DNA of 64,000 nucleotides. Origin: Cellulomonas gelida. GTDB lineage: Bacteria; Actinomycetota; Actinomycetes; Actinomycetales; Cellulomonadaceae. The DNA is taken from contig NZ_BJLQ01000015.1 in NCBI RefSeq assembly GCF_006538725.1, positions 1 to 64,000 of the forward strand, written 5' to 3'. Under the pieces are notes generated by a model that saw only the letters and a list, made by a program, of their open reading frames with translations, was not told the origin of the DNA and ran no database searches. Shown here one piece after another: positions 1-9,492 of the stretch. How positions within the stretch are numbered: position 1 is the stretch's first letter; every line of letters begins with the position of its first letter. Both the position numbers and the translations under genes were made by a program.

Positions 1-173
1 GCCGACCTCGGTTCGTCGGGCCGCGTCGTCGGGCTGCGGCGCCGACGCAGCGTTCGTCGGGAGAGGGCCGCGCGCGACTCGTCGGCCGCGGCGCGCGACT
101 GATCGAGACGAACCGCGATGATCGGGTCCCAGGCGTGCGAGCACGGGGACAGTGGTCGTCGGAAGGGAGCACC

Positions 174-1043
174 GTGATCACCTGGCTCAACCAGCTCGTG
201 GACCTCGTCGAGGACGACCTCACCGAGGACCTCGGCGTCGACCGGCTCGCCGCCCGGCTCGGGACCACCGAGTACCACCTGCGGCGGATGTTCTCGGCGC
301 TGGCCGGGATGCCGTTGTCGGAGTACGTGCGGCGCCGGCGGATGACAGCGGCCGCGGCGGACCTCGTCGCCGGGTCCGACGACCTGCTGACCCTCGCCGT
401 GCGCTACGGCTACGGGTCCGCCGAGGCGTTCGGCCGGGCGTTCCAGGCCGTGCACGGCGTCAGCCCGGGCCAGGCCCGTCGCGACGGTGGCCCCTTCCGC
501 ACCCAACCCTGTCTCAGGTTCCGCCTGACCGTCGAAGGAGCAGCTCCCATGGACGTCCGCCTCGTCACCCGACCCGCCTTCCACCTGGCCGGCCACGCCG
601 CCCGCGTCCCGCTCGTGCACCAGGGCGTCAACCCGGCCATCGCGCAGCACGTGTCGTCGCTTGAGCCGCAGGAGCACCAGCGGCTCAAGTCGCTGGGCGA
701 CACCGAGCCGCACGGTCTGCTCGCCGTGAGCGCCGATCTCGACCCGGACCGCCGCGAGGGCTCCGAGCTCACCTACCTGCACGGCGTCGCGCTCGCCGAC
801 GCCCTCGCGGTTCCCGACGACCTCGACGTCCTGCCGGTCGAGGCCGGCGCGTGGGCGGTCTTCCGAGCGTCCGGTCCCTACCCGGACGCGTTGCAGACCC
901 TGTGGGCCGCGACCGCGACCGAGTGGTTCCCGTCGAACCCCTGGCGCCTGCGGCCCGGGCCGGAGATCGTCGTGGTGGTCGACCGCGCCGAGGACTTCAG
1001 CACCGCGACGGTCGAGCTCTGGCTGCCGGTCGAGCCGAGCTGA
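174..1043 (+). CDS. AraC family regulator with GyrI-like ligand domain
   Basis: This is a 289-residue transcription factor. The N-terminal 100 residues form a double helix-turn-helix of the AraC type (RLAARLGTTEYHLRRMF, then RYGYGSAEAFGRAFQAVHG). Residues from about 125 to the end match the GyrI/AraC effector-binding fold, which binds small hydrophobic molecules in this family. The GTG at 174 is preferred over GTG 135 because a GGAAGGGA ribosome site lies just upstream and homologues begin with ITWLNQL. The gene stands alone, so its targets cannot be read from context. The 173 bases before it show no other feature. Confidence 0.88.
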   Translation: MITWLNQLVDLVEDDLTEDLGVDRLAARLGTTEYHLRRMFSALAGMPLSEYVRRRRMTAAAADLVAGSDDLLTLAVRYGYGSAEAFGRAFQAVHGVSPGQARRDGGPFRTQPCLRFRLTVEGAAPMDVRLVTRPAFHLAGHAARVPLVHQGVNPAIAQHVSSLEPQEHQRLKSLGDTEPHGLLAVSADLDPDRREGSELTYLHGVALADALAVPDDLDVLPVEAGAWAVFRASGPYPDALQTLWAATATEWFPSNPWRLRPGPEIVVVVDRAEDFSTATVELWLPVEPS

Positions 1044-1239
1044 GCCGGCCCGTCAGAGCGGCATGTCCCCGAGCTGGCCGACGCCCGTCAGGGCAGGACA
1101 GGACCGCGCCGACGACGACCGCCACGACGTGCGGCAGGACGACGTGCGGCACGTGCCAGGACCGGCGGATCAGCCGCCTGACCGTGGCGGGGTCGAGTCG
1201 CCGCTCGGCGTCGCGGCCTCGTCGTGACACCATCGCCGC

Positions 1240-1755
1240 ATGGCGGCGATCCGCGGGCTGGGCACCCTCGAGACCGAACGCCTCGTGCTGCGGCCCCGAC
1301 AGGTCGACGAGGCCGCGACCTACCGCTACCTGTGGACGGAGAGGGACCCGCGGGTGCCTCCGCACCGAAGGATCGACGCCGACGGCCGGCCGACCGTGGC
1401 GGAGATCGCTGCGCTGATCGAGGACGAGCCCGGACTCCTCGCCGTCCAGCGCAGGGACACGGCCGAGGTGATCGGGTACTGCGGCCTGACCGGCTACGGG
1501 AGCGCGTCGCCCGACGAGCAGGAGCTGGCCTTCGAGCTGCTGCGCGCAGCCCACGGCCGCGGCTACGCCACCGAGGCGGGCGGCGCGGTGGTCGCGTGGG
1601 CACGCGAGGCGGGCTGCCCCCGGCTGTGGGCGACGGTGTGGGACTGGAACGTGGCGTCGCGCCGGGTGCTCGAGAAGCTCGGGTTCCACGAGACGGGCGC
1701 GGTGGTGGCCGAGTCCGTCCACGGCCACAGCCTGGCCACGGTCCGGCAGTTCTGA
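1240..1755 (+). CDS. GNAT family N-acetyltransferase (RimJ/RimL-like)
   Basis: The 171-residue protein begins with the typical RimJ/RimL start (LETERLVLRPRQVDEA). It carries the acetyl-CoA-binding stretch GRGYATEAGGAVVAWA at about residues 105-120 and ends with the VLEKLGFHETG motif of this family. It should acetylate an amino group using acetyl-CoA, but the substrate cannot be told from sequence. The ribosome site before ATG 1240 is weak. The tail contains a second conserved block typical of small-molecule or ribosomal-protein acetyltransferases, so the length is complete. Confidence 0.85.
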   Translation: MAAIRGLGTLETERLVLRPRQVDEAATYRYLWTERDPRVPPHRRIDADGRPTVAEIAALIEDEPGLLAVQRRDTAEVIGYCGLTGYGSASPDEQELAFELLRAAHGRGYATEAGGAVVAWAREAGCPRLWATVWDWNVASRRVLEKLGFHETGAVVAESVHGHSLATVRQF

Positions 1756-1897
1756 GAGGCGGTCCTGCGCGCCCGCCCGCCCTGTCCAGCCGGTCGCTCG
1801 GTCGCGATCCGCTCGACTCGACCTGCAGCCAGGGTGGCACCGCGGCCCGGACCGGCCGCATCGAAGAGGTCTCTGCGCGGCCGGCCCGGGCGCCGGG

Positions 1898-3034
1898 TCA
1901 CGAGAGGCTGCGGACGAAGGTGCGCAGGTCGTCGGCGAGCAGCTCCGTCGCGTCCATCGCGGGGAAGTGGCCCCCCTCGTCGAACTCGCTCCAGTGCGCC
2001 GCCGCACCCCACGGGTCCAGCGCGCGGCGCATGAGCGGGTGGGTGTCGAACACGGCCCACCCGGACGGCACCGTGGGGGCGAAGGCGAAGTAGTCGATCG
2101 TCGAGTGCTCCGCCTCGTAGTAGAGCTGGGCGCTCGACGCCCCGCCGCGGGTGAACCAGTACAGGCTGACGTTCGTCAGGAGCTGGTCGCGGTCGACCGC
2201 CTCGTCGGGCAGCCGGGCGGCGCCGCGCGGGCTGAACTTCTCGGCGATCCAGGCGAGCTGGCCGGCCGGTGAGTCGGTGAGCGCCGGCCCGATCGTGTCG
2301 GGACGGTGGTTCTGCAGCTCGAGGTAGCCGCGTTCGCCGACGAGCTCGGCGCGCACGGTCTCGAGCGCGGCGACCTCGTCGTCGGACAGCCCCTCGGGGA
2401 CGGGGAATTGGTGCCCGACCATGGCGAGCAACCGCCGGTCGCAGCCCACGTGCGTGCCGATGACCCGCTCGGGGTGGCGGGCCGCGAGCAGGCTCGTGGT
2501 GCCCGAGCCGATGTCAGTGCCGTGGACCGCGAACCTGTCGTAGCCCAGCCGCGTCATGAGCTGGGCGTAGGCCTCCGCGGTGCGCGCCAGCTCCCAGCCG
2601 GTGCCGGACAGCGGCGTGGAGAAGCCGAAACCGGGCAGCGACGGCACGACCACGTGGAAGTCGTCGGTGAGCAAGGGGATCAGGCGCTGGTACTCCACGA
2701 ACGAGCCGGGCCAGCCGTGGTTGAGCACGAGCGGCGTCGCGTCGGGGTTCGTCGAACGCGCGTGCAGGACGTGGAAGGTCTGGCCGTCGACGACCGTCGT
2801 CAGGTGCTCGTGCTCGTTGAGCCGTGCCTCCTGCGCGCGCCAGTCGAACTCGTGCTGCCAGTACTCGGCGAGCTCCCGGAGGTAGGTGAGCGGGATGCCG
2901 CGGCTGAAGTCGGTCCGGTCGTCGCGGCCGGGCACGGGGTCGGGCCAGCGGGTGCGCGCCAGGCGCTGGCGAAGGTCGTCGACCTCGGCCTGCGGGATGT
3001 CGATGCGGAAGGGGATGAGTGCGTTCTCGGTCAT
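1898..3034 (-). CDS. Epoxide hydrolase (EHN-domain alpha/beta hydrolase)
   Basis: This 378-residue protein has the N-terminal EHN domain of microsomal-type epoxide hydrolases (residues 1-100, FRIDIPQAEVDDLRQRL). The alpha/beta fold follows: the oxyanion loop HGWPGS is near residue 106, the nucleophile Asp174 sits in HGTDIGSG, and the catalytic His lies in GGHFPAMD near the end. It should open epoxides to diols through a covalent aspartyl ester. The start at 3034 matches the family start; longer upstream reading is not needed. It is divergent from a WYL regulator beginning 64 bases away, which may control it. Confidence 0.9.
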   Translation of the reverse strand: MTENALIPFRIDIPQAEVDDLRQRLARTRWPDPVPGRDDRTDFSRGIPLTYLRELAEYWQHEFDWRAQEARLNEHEHLTTVVDGQTFHVLHARSTNPDATPLVLNHGWPGSFVEYQRLIPLLTDDFHVVVPSLPGFGFSTPLSGTGWELARTAEAYAQLMTRLGYDRFAVHGTDIGSGTTSLLAARHPERVIGTHVGCDRRLLAMVGHQFPVPEGLSDDEVAALETVRAELVGERGYLELQNHRPDTIGPALTDSPAGQLAWIAEKFSPRGAARLPDEAVDRDQLLTNVSLYWFTRGGASSAQLYYEAEHSTIDYFAFAPTVPSGWAVFDTHPLMRRALDPWGAAAHWSEFDEGGHFPAMDATELLADDLRTFVRSLS

Positions 3035-3098
3035 GGAACGAGACGCTCCCAGGCGATGCGGCAGACTTCCTTCCGCGATCGGTGTCAGGATCGCGGCC

Positions 3099-4061
3099 AT
3101 GGTGGAGACCTCGGCGCGACTGCTCCGGATGCTCTCGTTGCTGCAGGCCAAGCGCGACTGGACGAGCGCCGAGCTCGCCGCACGCCTGGACGTCAGCACG
3201 AGGACCGTGCGGGCCGACGTCACCAAGCTGCGCTCGCTGGGCTACCCGGTGGACGCGCGTCCCGGCGTGGCCGGCGGGTACCGGTTGGTCGCGGGGACGG
3301 CGATGCCGCCGCTCCTGCTGGACGACGACGAGACGGTCGCCGTCGCGGTCGCGCTCGGTGCCGCCGCCGGCCGGGGGCTCGCCATGGCGGAGACGTCGCT
3401 CACGGCCCTCGCGAAGCTCGAGCAGGTCCTGCCCTCGCGGCTGCGCCGCCGCGTCGAGGCGGTCCGCGACTCCACGAGCGCCGTGCCGACGGCGGGCCCC
3501 TCGCTCGACCTGTCGGTGCTCGGCGCGGTGGCCGCCGCCATCCGCGGCCGTGAGCGCCTGCGGTTCGGCTACACCACGCGTCACGGCCGGGCCGCCGCGC
3601 GCCACACCGAGCCGCAACGGCTCGTCGCCTGGGGCCCGCTGTGGTACCTGCTCGCGTGGGACCTCGACCGGGACGACTGGCGCGTCTTCCGCGTCGACCG
3701 CATGACGCCCCGCCCACCCACGGGTGCCCGGTTCCGGCCGCGCTCGATCGGCGAGGACGAGGCCGTCGCGCTCGTCGTCGCGCGCGTCAGCAAGGCGGCG
3801 TGGGCGTACCGCGCGCGGGTCCTGGTCCACGCCCCCGCGGCCACGGTCAGGGCGACGCTCCCGATCTCCCTCGACATCGAGGAGATCGACGGGTCCGCCT
3901 GCCGGTTCGAGCTCGGCGCGGACGACCCGGACCGGCTCGCGCTGTGGCTGACCCAGCTCGACGCGGACGTCGAGGTGCTCGACGGCGACGAGCTGGCGCG
4001 GGCGTTCGACCGCCTCGCGACGAGGCTGCACCGCGCCGCTCGCGTCACCCCGGCGCGGTGA
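3099..4061 (+). CDS. WYL-domain transcriptional regulator (YafY family)
   Basis: This is a 320-residue regulator. Residues 1-60 are a DeoR-like winged helix (LLSLLQAKRDWTSAELAARL), and a WYL domain occupies about residues 145-205 (LRFGYTTRHGR ... LWYLLAWDLDRDDWRVFRVDRM). A WCX extension closes the protein. WYL proteins sense ligands, often nucleotides or nucleic acid, and repress neighbouring genes. Start ATG 3099 gives the canonical N-terminus; the open frame continues upstream but overlaps the divergent epoxide hydrolase. The shared 64-base intergenic space is the likely operator region. Confidence 0.88.
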   Translation: MVETSARLLRMLSLLQAKRDWTSAELAARLDVSTRTVRADVTKLRSLGYPVDARPGVAGGYRLVAGTAMPPLLLDDDETVAVAVALGAAAGRGLAMAETSLTALAKLEQVLPSRLRRRVEAVRDSTSAVPTAGPSLDLSVLGAVAAAIRGRERLRFGYTTRHGRAAARHTEPQRLVAWGPLWYLLAWDLDRDDWRVFRVDRMTPRPPTGARFRPRSIGEDEAVALVVARVSKAAWAYRARVLVHAPAATVRATLPISLDIEEIDGSACRFELGADDPDRLALWLTQLDADVEVLDGDELARAFDRLATRLHRAARVTPAR

Positions 4062-4098
4062 CCTGCATCGACGCCCGTCGGAGCGGACCGGAACGAGG

Positions 4099-5934
4099 TC
4101 AGCGTGGCTTGGGCGGCATCCTCCACGTGAGGGCATAGGGGGTGTCGGCACCCGCGACGGACCGGTAGGCCAGCGCGAGGACGTGCCCGCGCTCGCTCAG
4201 GTCGACGACCTTCGCGACACCCTCACCGCTCTCGCCGAGCATCAGCAGGTCGCCCGGCTGCCACACGAACGCCTGGCGCGTCCCCTCAGCGGGGTCCAGC
4301 AGGGCGACCCCTGCCACCTGCCCGGCGTCGTTGACCTGGTTGGCGAACGTCTGCAGCCCCTTCGGGCCGACGAGCGTGAGCCTCCCGCGCTGCCACAGGT
4401 ACGTGCGGCCGAGCGGCCACTCCGAGAGGTGTGACCCGGTGACGACCACGGCCTCGCCGCGCTCGTTGATCGCCGTCGCCCAGGACGCCTCGTCGGCGCG
4501 CAGCCCGGGGACGTGCACCTGAGTGATCCGCCCGTCGGCCCAGATCGCCGCCCGGGGTGCCGTGCCGTGGCGCTGGACCGCGCCCGCGACCTGCCCGGCG
4601 TCGTTGAGGTCGAGGCCCCACATGGCACCGGTCGCGTCGCGCAGCACGCGTGTGCGTCCCCGTTCGACGACGAAACTCGCCTCGACACCGTCGCGAGTCA
4701 CACCGAGCCCCAGGAACGTGCCCTGGTCGTTGACGTCCTGGAACCGCAGCGTGCTGTGGCTCTCGATGCCGCAGCCCTGTCCGCCGATGCTCGCGAGTCG
4801 CGTGATCGCCGGGCTGACGACGAGGTCCGTCCTGACACCGGCCCGCCACACGTAGGCCGTCTCGGGTCCGATGCGGTCGCCGTCCGCGTCGTAGCGGGTC
4901 CCGCCCGTCCAGCCGTTCTCGGTGATGCGGTGCACGGACGAGTTCGTCGCGAGGACGGTCAGGGCGCCGTCCTGCCAGTGGTAGGCGGGGTCCCCGACGA
5001 TCTCGCCCGCGTTGTTGATGGCGCACGGCTGCCAGTCGCCCTCGAGGTCCGTCGTCGCTCCCTCCTGCCAGATGAACGGCGTCCGGTCCTCGTTCGCCAC
5101 GTCGCCGTAGTGGTAGCCGACGACCTGGCCGCGGTCGTTCACAGCGGTCGGGACGACGACCCCGTCGTCACCGACGCGCACAGAGCTCTGCGGGTACAGG
5201 CGCTCGAGATCGAGGTACGGGCCGAAGGGCTCGTCCCAGCTCTGCGTCAACGTCCGGCCGGGGAGCAGCGTGAACACGTTCGCCTGCTCGAGGGTGTCCT
5301 TGTCGTTCGCGAAGTCGGGCGCGTACGGGCCCGGCACGACTGCGCCGACCTTCACGTCCCCTGCCGGAAGGCCGGTGATGCGGTAGCGGTCGCTCTCCGC
5401 TCGTACGGACTTCAATGCGTGCCCGGTGACCGAGTCGTACACCGTGACGGTGGCGCCGAGCACGGGGTCGAAGTTCGCGAGCACCTGCCCCTCGATCGCG
5501 GCCCCGGCGTTCGCGACCGTGATGCGGTCCGCGTCCTGCAGCCGGTGGCTGCGGGTGTCGCGGACCGTGAGCCGGTGGTGGCCCGTCCCGACGAGCGTCA
5601 CGCCGGTGAACGTGTGCACCCCGCCGTCCGCCCGCGTGAACGTGTAGTCCGGCGGCAGCGCGCGCACCTGCCGGTCGTCGGTCGAGAAGCTCACCGTGCC
5701 GACGTAGGGGCCGGTGTCCCGGCCGGTGGGGCGGAGCCGGACGGTGACGTCGAACGGGACACCCGCGACGACGCGCGTGGGTGCGGACAGGCTGACGACG
5801 TGACCTCGTCCCGTCGCGGCGGCGGGCGATGCGGCGACCAGCCCGAGCGCGGCGAGACCGAGCACCGCGACCGACCACCGTCCAGCTCCCCTCCGAGCCG
5901 CTCTGGTGTGTCGTCCTCCTCGCGAGGTCGCCAT
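4099..5934 (-). CDS. Secreted HAF-repeat protein
   Basis: This 611-residue protein has a signal peptide with twin arginines and an AASPAAA cleavage region, and is probably exported. After it come an Ig-like stretch (about residues 40-125), a carboxypeptidase-regulatory-like stretch (TVYDSVTGHAL), and at least five copies of a loose repeat centred on NDRGQVVGYHY, NNAGEIVGD, NDAGQVAGA, NERGEAVV and NDAGQVAGV. These are the HAF extracellular repeats, predicted to form beta-propeller blades. The start is set by a GGGAGGAG ribosome site before ATG 5934. The function is unknown; surface binding is only an inference. Confidence 0.8.
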   Translation of the reverse strand: MATSRGGRHTRAARRGAGRWSVAVLGLAALGLVAASPAAATGRGHVVSLSAPTRVVAGVPFDVTVRLRPTGRDTGPYVGTVSFSTDDRQVRALPPDYTFTRADGGVHTFTGVTLVGTGHHRLTVRDTRSHRLQDADRITVANAGAAIEGQVLANFDPVLGATVTVYDSVTGHALKSVRAESDRYRITGLPAGDVKVGAVVPGPYAPDFANDKDTLEQANVFTLLPGRTLTQSWDEPFGPYLDLERLYPQSSVRVGDDGVVVPTAVNDRGQVVGYHYGDVANEDRTPFIWQEGATTDLEGDWQPCAINNAGEIVGDPAYHWQDGALTVLATNSSVHRITENGWTGGTRYDADGDRIGPETAYVWRAGVRTDLVVSPAITRLASIGGQGCGIESHSTLRFQDVNDQGTFLGLGVTRDGVEASFVVERGRTRVLRDATGAMWGLDLNDAGQVAGAVQRHGTAPRAAIWADGRITQVHVPGLRADEASWATAINERGEAVVVTGSHLSEWPLGRTYLWQRGRLTLVGPKGLQTFANQVNDAGQVAGVALLDPAEGTRQAFVWQPGDLLMLGESGEGVAKVVDLSERGHVLALAYRSVAGADTPYALTWRMPPKPR

Positions 5935-6191
5935 GTCGTGCGCTCCTCCCGGGGCAGAGCGAGGCGGCGCCTCGACTCTCGCTGCCCCTTGACCCCGGGG
6001 TAGACCGCGGTCGCCGAGCGGCACAACTCTCAGTGGCGACTTCACCCTGCTCGGCACGCGCGCGTCGGAGCTCACCCACCGCGACGGTCCGGACGAAAGG
6101 GACCAATGCCCCAACGTCCGGCGTCGTCGGCGGCGGGTCCTCGTCGGACCTGCCGGCCAGTGCGGGTGCCCCCGGTCTCAGTCCGCCCTTC

Positions 6192-7367
6192 TCAGCCCAC
6201 CTTGACGAGCTGCCACTGCTGGTTGGCGCCGTTCCAGTCGGAGTACTGGACGATGTTCCCGCCGTCGGCCGTGGAAGCGCCCTGCACCTCGACGGCCTTG
6301 CCGCTGTGGCGGGCGATCAGCTGGACGTACCCGTCGATCGTCTGGATGCTGAACTGCTGGTTGGCGGCGTTGTTGTCGCTCCACTGGATGATCGCCGCAC
6401 CGTCGGCGGTGGACCTGGCGGACACGTCGAGGATCTTGCCCGACAGCCGCGACTTCACCTTGTAGTAGCCGTTGCCGGCGTTGACGAACTGCCACTGCTG
6501 CTGGTTGCCGTTGTTGCGCGACCACTGGGTGATGCGCGCGCCGTCGGCGGTGGAGAAGTTGTAGACGTCGAGGGCCTTGCCGCTGTTGCGGTTGACGAGC
6601 GCGTACCAAGCGGAGGTGTCCACGGGACCGGAGCCCTGGCCCGGGTCGGAGCCGCCGCTGGGGTTCCCGATGCTCCCCGGCACGGCGCGCAGCGCGGTGA
6701 ACCAGGCGGCGGCCATCTTGTCGTAGCCCGTCGCGTTGGGGTGAACGCCGTCGCCCAGGTCGGCGGTGGTCAGCGCCCGGTACATGTCGACGAGGTGGAC
6801 CTTCTTCCCGGCGGCGGCCCTGCTCGACACGATGCCGGGGATGGCGGAGTTGTAGGCCCGGACCTGCGAGTCGGCGAACGACACCGGGATCAGGGTCGCG
6901 ACGAACACGTCGGTCTGCGGGGACGTGCTCGTGATCTTGTCGATGACGGACGCGAGCCGGGCGGGTGCGTTCGCCAGGTCGCGGTTCTGGGTGATGTCGT
7001 TGGTGCCGATGTGCAGCAGCACGGTGCGCGGCTGGTAGGTCCGTACCCAGTTCACGACGTTGGCGTCGATCTGGTCGATCCGCCAGCCCCCGTGCCCCTC
7101 GTGGTCGTGGTCCCACAGGCTGGCCGGGCCGTTGAAGGCCGACCCGACGAAGTCGGTGGTGTAGCCGTACTGCGCCAGGCGCTGCCACAGCCCGACGCGG
7201 TAGCCGCCCCCACCGGGGTAGCCCTCCGTGATCGAGTCGCCCAGGGGCATCACGCGCGTGCCCCCGTTGCTCTCGGCGGTGGCGGGCGCGGACTGCGCCA
7301 CGACACCTCCGGCCAGGGCGACGCAGAGGGTGACGGCGAGCAGCAGCCGTCGGCCGATCCGGTGCAT
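6192..7367 (-). CDS. CE3-type SGNH acetylxylan esterase with ricin-B/CBM13 domain
   Basis: This 391-residue secreted enzyme has a signal peptide (cleavage after about residue 31, SAPATA). Its SGNH hydrolase domain has Ser45 in GDSITEG, the GTND block and the DGVHPN catalytic His. The order GGYR, DHEGHGGWRID, LLHIGTNDI and VDMYRALT is characteristic of carbohydrate esterase family 3, so removal of acetyl groups from xylan is the likely reaction. A flexible linker leads to a C-terminal ricin-type beta-trefoil (from about residue 258) with three QxW-type repeats for binding sugars. A LacI-type palindrome sits 13 bases before the start codon. It is divergent from a GH30 xylanase. Confidence 0.9.
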   Translation of the reverse strand: MHRIGRRLLLAVTLCVALAGGVVAQSAPATAESNGGTRVMPLGDSITEGYPGGGGYRVGLWQRLAQYGYTTDFVGSAFNGPASLWDHDHEGHGGWRIDQIDANVVNWVRTYQPRTVLLHIGTNDITQNRDLANAPARLASVIDKITSTSPQTDVFVATLIPVSFADSQVRAYNSAIPGIVSSRAAAGKKVHLVDMYRALTTADLGDGVHPNATGYDKMAAAWFTALRAVPGSIGNPSGGSDPGQGSGPVDTSAWYALVNRNSGKALDVYNFSTADGARITQWSRNNGNQQQWQFVNAGNGYYKVKSRLSGKILDVSARSTADGAAIIQWSDNNAANQQFSIQTIDGYVQLIARHSGKAVEVQGASTADGGNIVQYSDWNGANQQWQLVKVG

Positions 7368-7379
7368 GTCTGCCTCCGA

Positions 7380-7393
7380 TGTGAGCGCTCACA
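7380..7393. promoter_or_regulatory. Perfect LacI-family operator (TGTGAGCGCTCACA)
   Basis: A perfect 14-base palindrome with core GAGCGCTC lies between the esterase start (7367) and a plausible -10 element on the minus strand. The core is the one used by actinobacterial cellulose and xylan repressors of the CebR/CelR type, whose consensus is TGGGAGCGCTCCCA. Binding here would block esterase transcription and could also affect the divergent GH30 gene. Confidence 0.8.
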
Positions 7394-7587
7394 GGGTACG
7401 AAATCCCCACTGTGGCACGGGGCTCGTGGGGCCTGCGATCGGCCCAAACGGTTAGGGGCTGGGTCGCTGGACAAGGTCGATCCGGGCCGCGAGAGTCACG
7501 CCGACCGGTGACCTCCGGCCCCAGTCCGCCGACTGCCCACGGGGACCGTCGGCGCGCATCGAACGACCAACGGCGATCGGACGAATC

Positions 7588-9324
7588 ATGCGAGGAACTC
7601 AATGGCGGCGCCGGCTCTGGCCCGCGGCTCTGGCGGTGGCGACGCTGGTCACCGGGGGGACGGTCGCGGTGGCGCCCGCGGCGACCGCCGCGACCGGCTG
7701 CCGGGTGGACTACGTCGTCCCCTCGCAGTGGAACGGCGGTTTCACGGCCAACGTCAAGGTCACCAACCTCGGTGACCCGGTCAGCAGCTGGCTGCTCTCC
7801 TGGACCTTTCCCGCGGGCCAGACCGTGACCCAGGCGTGGAACACCACCCTCACCCAGAGCGGCGCCGTGGTCTCCGCGAGGAACGCGTCGTACAACGGCT
7901 CGCTGGGCACCGGGGCGTCGGCGGAGATCGGCTTCAACGGCAGCTCCGGCGGCTCCAACCCGGCCCCCACCGCGTTCACGCTGAACGGGACCACGTGCAC
8001 GGGGTCGACCACCGGCACCCCGACGCCGACACCGACGCCTACCCCCACGCCCACCCCCACGCCCTCCGCCACGCAGACGCCGCCGCCACCGACCTCGTCG
8101 GCGGACCTGACCGTCAACACCGGCACCAAGTACCAGACGATCGACGGCTTCGGTGCCGCCGTGTCGATCTGGGGAGGTGCGTGGTCGACGGCCGACACCC
8201 AGACGCTCGTCGGGATGGGGGACAACCAGCTGGGCCTGTCCATCGTGCGCACGGGCATCTCGCCGGTCTCGAGCGAGTGGGGAACCCAGGTCAGCGCGCT
8301 CAAGACGGCGAAGTCGTACGGCTCGAACGTGAAGATCCTGGCCTCGCCGTGGACCGCGCCCGCGGCGTGGAAGACGAACAACAGCCGCACCGGCGGCGGG
8401 TCGCTCAAGTCCGACTACTACGACGACTACGCCAACCACCTGAACAGCTACGTGCAGTACATGCGGAACCAGGGCGTCACGATCGACGTGACGTCGGTGC
8501 AGAACGAGCCCGACTGGCACCCCGACTACGACTCGATGGCCTGGACCGGGGAGCAGATGCGTACCTTCGTGCGCGACCAGGGCGCCAAGGTGCAGAACAC
8601 GAAGCTGATGGTGGCCGAGTCGCTCGGGTTCAACCGGTCCTACAGCGACCCGACGCTCAACGACGCCGCGGCCCGCAACAACATCGGGTACGTCGGCGGC
8701 CACATCTACGGCCAGGAGAACGGGCCGAACCTCTCGCCGTACCCGCTCGCCGCGCAGTACGGCAAGAACCAGTGGATGACGGAGTGGAACTACCACCAGG
8801 CCGACGGCAACGGCTCGAACATCTGGGGCGACCCGTCGAACGCCGCCGCCTGGAACGAGACCCTCGACAAGGTCATGTACACCGTGGACCGGTCGATGCA
8901 GTCCAGCTGGAGCGCGTACGTCTGGTGGTACGGGCGGCGCTACTACTCGTTCATCGGCGACGGTGAGTCGGCGTTCGGCACCACCGGCGGCGCCGTCCTC
9001 AAGCGCGGCTGGGCCTTCTCGCAGTACGCCAAGTACGTCCGCCCGGGCTACCAGCGGGTCGGCCTGACGAAGAGCTCGAAGGCGTCCCCGCTCGAGGTCA
9101 CGGCCTACGAGGGCGACGGCAAGATCACGCTCGTCATGCTCAACCGCTCGACGAGCGCGGTGAACGGCGCCGTCATCCAGGCGCCGCAGGGCGTCAGGTC
9201 CGCGCTCCAGACGATGACGTCGCAGTACTCGAGCCGCGCGGCGCGGACCACGAGCGTCAACGGCAGCCAGGTGACGGTCGACGTCCCCGCCCGGAGCATC
9301 TCGACCGTCGTCATCACGCTCTGA
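7588..9324 (+). CDS. Secreted CBM2 - GH30 (subfamily 8-like) glucuronoxylanase
   Basis: This 578-residue protein has a signal peptide, then a family 2 cellulose-binding module (about 36-132), a Thr-Pro linker encoded by a short tandem repeat (about 136-155), and a GH30 catalytic domain to the end. The acid/base Glu is in QNEPDW (near residue 307) and the nucleophile Glu is in MTEWNYH (near 399). The YVWWYGRRYYS segment resembles the part of XynC-type glucuronoxylanases that recognises methylglucuronic acid, so endo-cleavage of glucuronoxylan is likely. It pairs with the divergent acetylxylan esterase. Confidence 0.88.
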   Translation: MRGTQWRRRLWPAALAVATLVTGGTVAVAPAATAATGCRVDYVVPSQWNGGFTANVKVTNLGDPVSSWLLSWTFPAGQTVTQAWNTTLTQSGAVVSARNASYNGSLGTGASAEIGFNGSSGGSNPAPTAFTLNGTTCTGSTTGTPTPTPTPTPTPTPTPSATQTPPPPTSSADLTVNTGTKYQTIDGFGAAVSIWGGAWSTADTQTLVGMGDNQLGLSIVRTGISPVSSEWGTQVSALKTAKSYGSNVKILASPWTAPAAWKTNNSRTGGGSLKSDYYDDYANHLNSYVQYMRNQGVTIDVTSVQNEPDWHPDYDSMAWTGEQMRTFVRDQGAKVQNTKLMVAESLGFNRSYSDPTLNDAAARNNIGYVGGHIYGQENGPNLSPYPLAAQYGKNQWMTEWNYHQADGNGSNIWGDPSNAAAWNETLDKVMYTVDRSMQSSWSAYVWWYGRRYYSFIGDGESAFGTTGGAVLKRGWAFSQYAKYVRPGYQRVGLTKSSKASPLEVTAYEGDGKITLVMLNRSTSAVNGAVIQAPQGVRSALQTMTSQYSSRAARTTSVNGSQVTVDVPARSISTVVITL

Positions 9325-9354
9325 GCCCTTGAGCGTCCGGCGGACGCGACCGTC

Positions 9355-9399
9355 CGACGACGGTGCCCCACACCGAGCTGGCGTGGGGCACCGTCGTCG
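9355..9399 (+). terminator. 17-bp perfect hairpin after the GH30 gene
   Basis: Bases 9355-9371 pair perfectly with 9383-9399 around an 11-base loop, 30 bases after the xylanase stop. There is no T-tract, but the stem is long and GC-rich, as usual for actinobacterial terminators. The 3' arm runs into a GTC repeat. Confidence 0.75.
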
Positions 9400-9437
9400 T
9401 CGTCGTCGTCGTCGTTGTCGTTGTCGTCGTCGTCGTC
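9393..9437 (+). repeat. GTC trinucleotide microsatellite (15 units)
   Basis: Fifteen consecutive triplets, thirteen GTC and two GTT, lie between the convergent GH30 and hydrolase genes. The repeat is outside both coding regions. Slippage would change only the 3' spacer. Confidence 0.85.
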
Positions 9438-9492
9438 GCGGGAGTCCGCCCGACGAGCGCCTGTGGCGAGCCGGGCAGCCGCGCCCCCGGGG

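Noticed and set aside
7449..7460. Second LacI-like operator (AAACGGTT) before the GH30 gene
   Set aside because: The symmetry is incomplete and the site is far from the start; not supported beyond chance.
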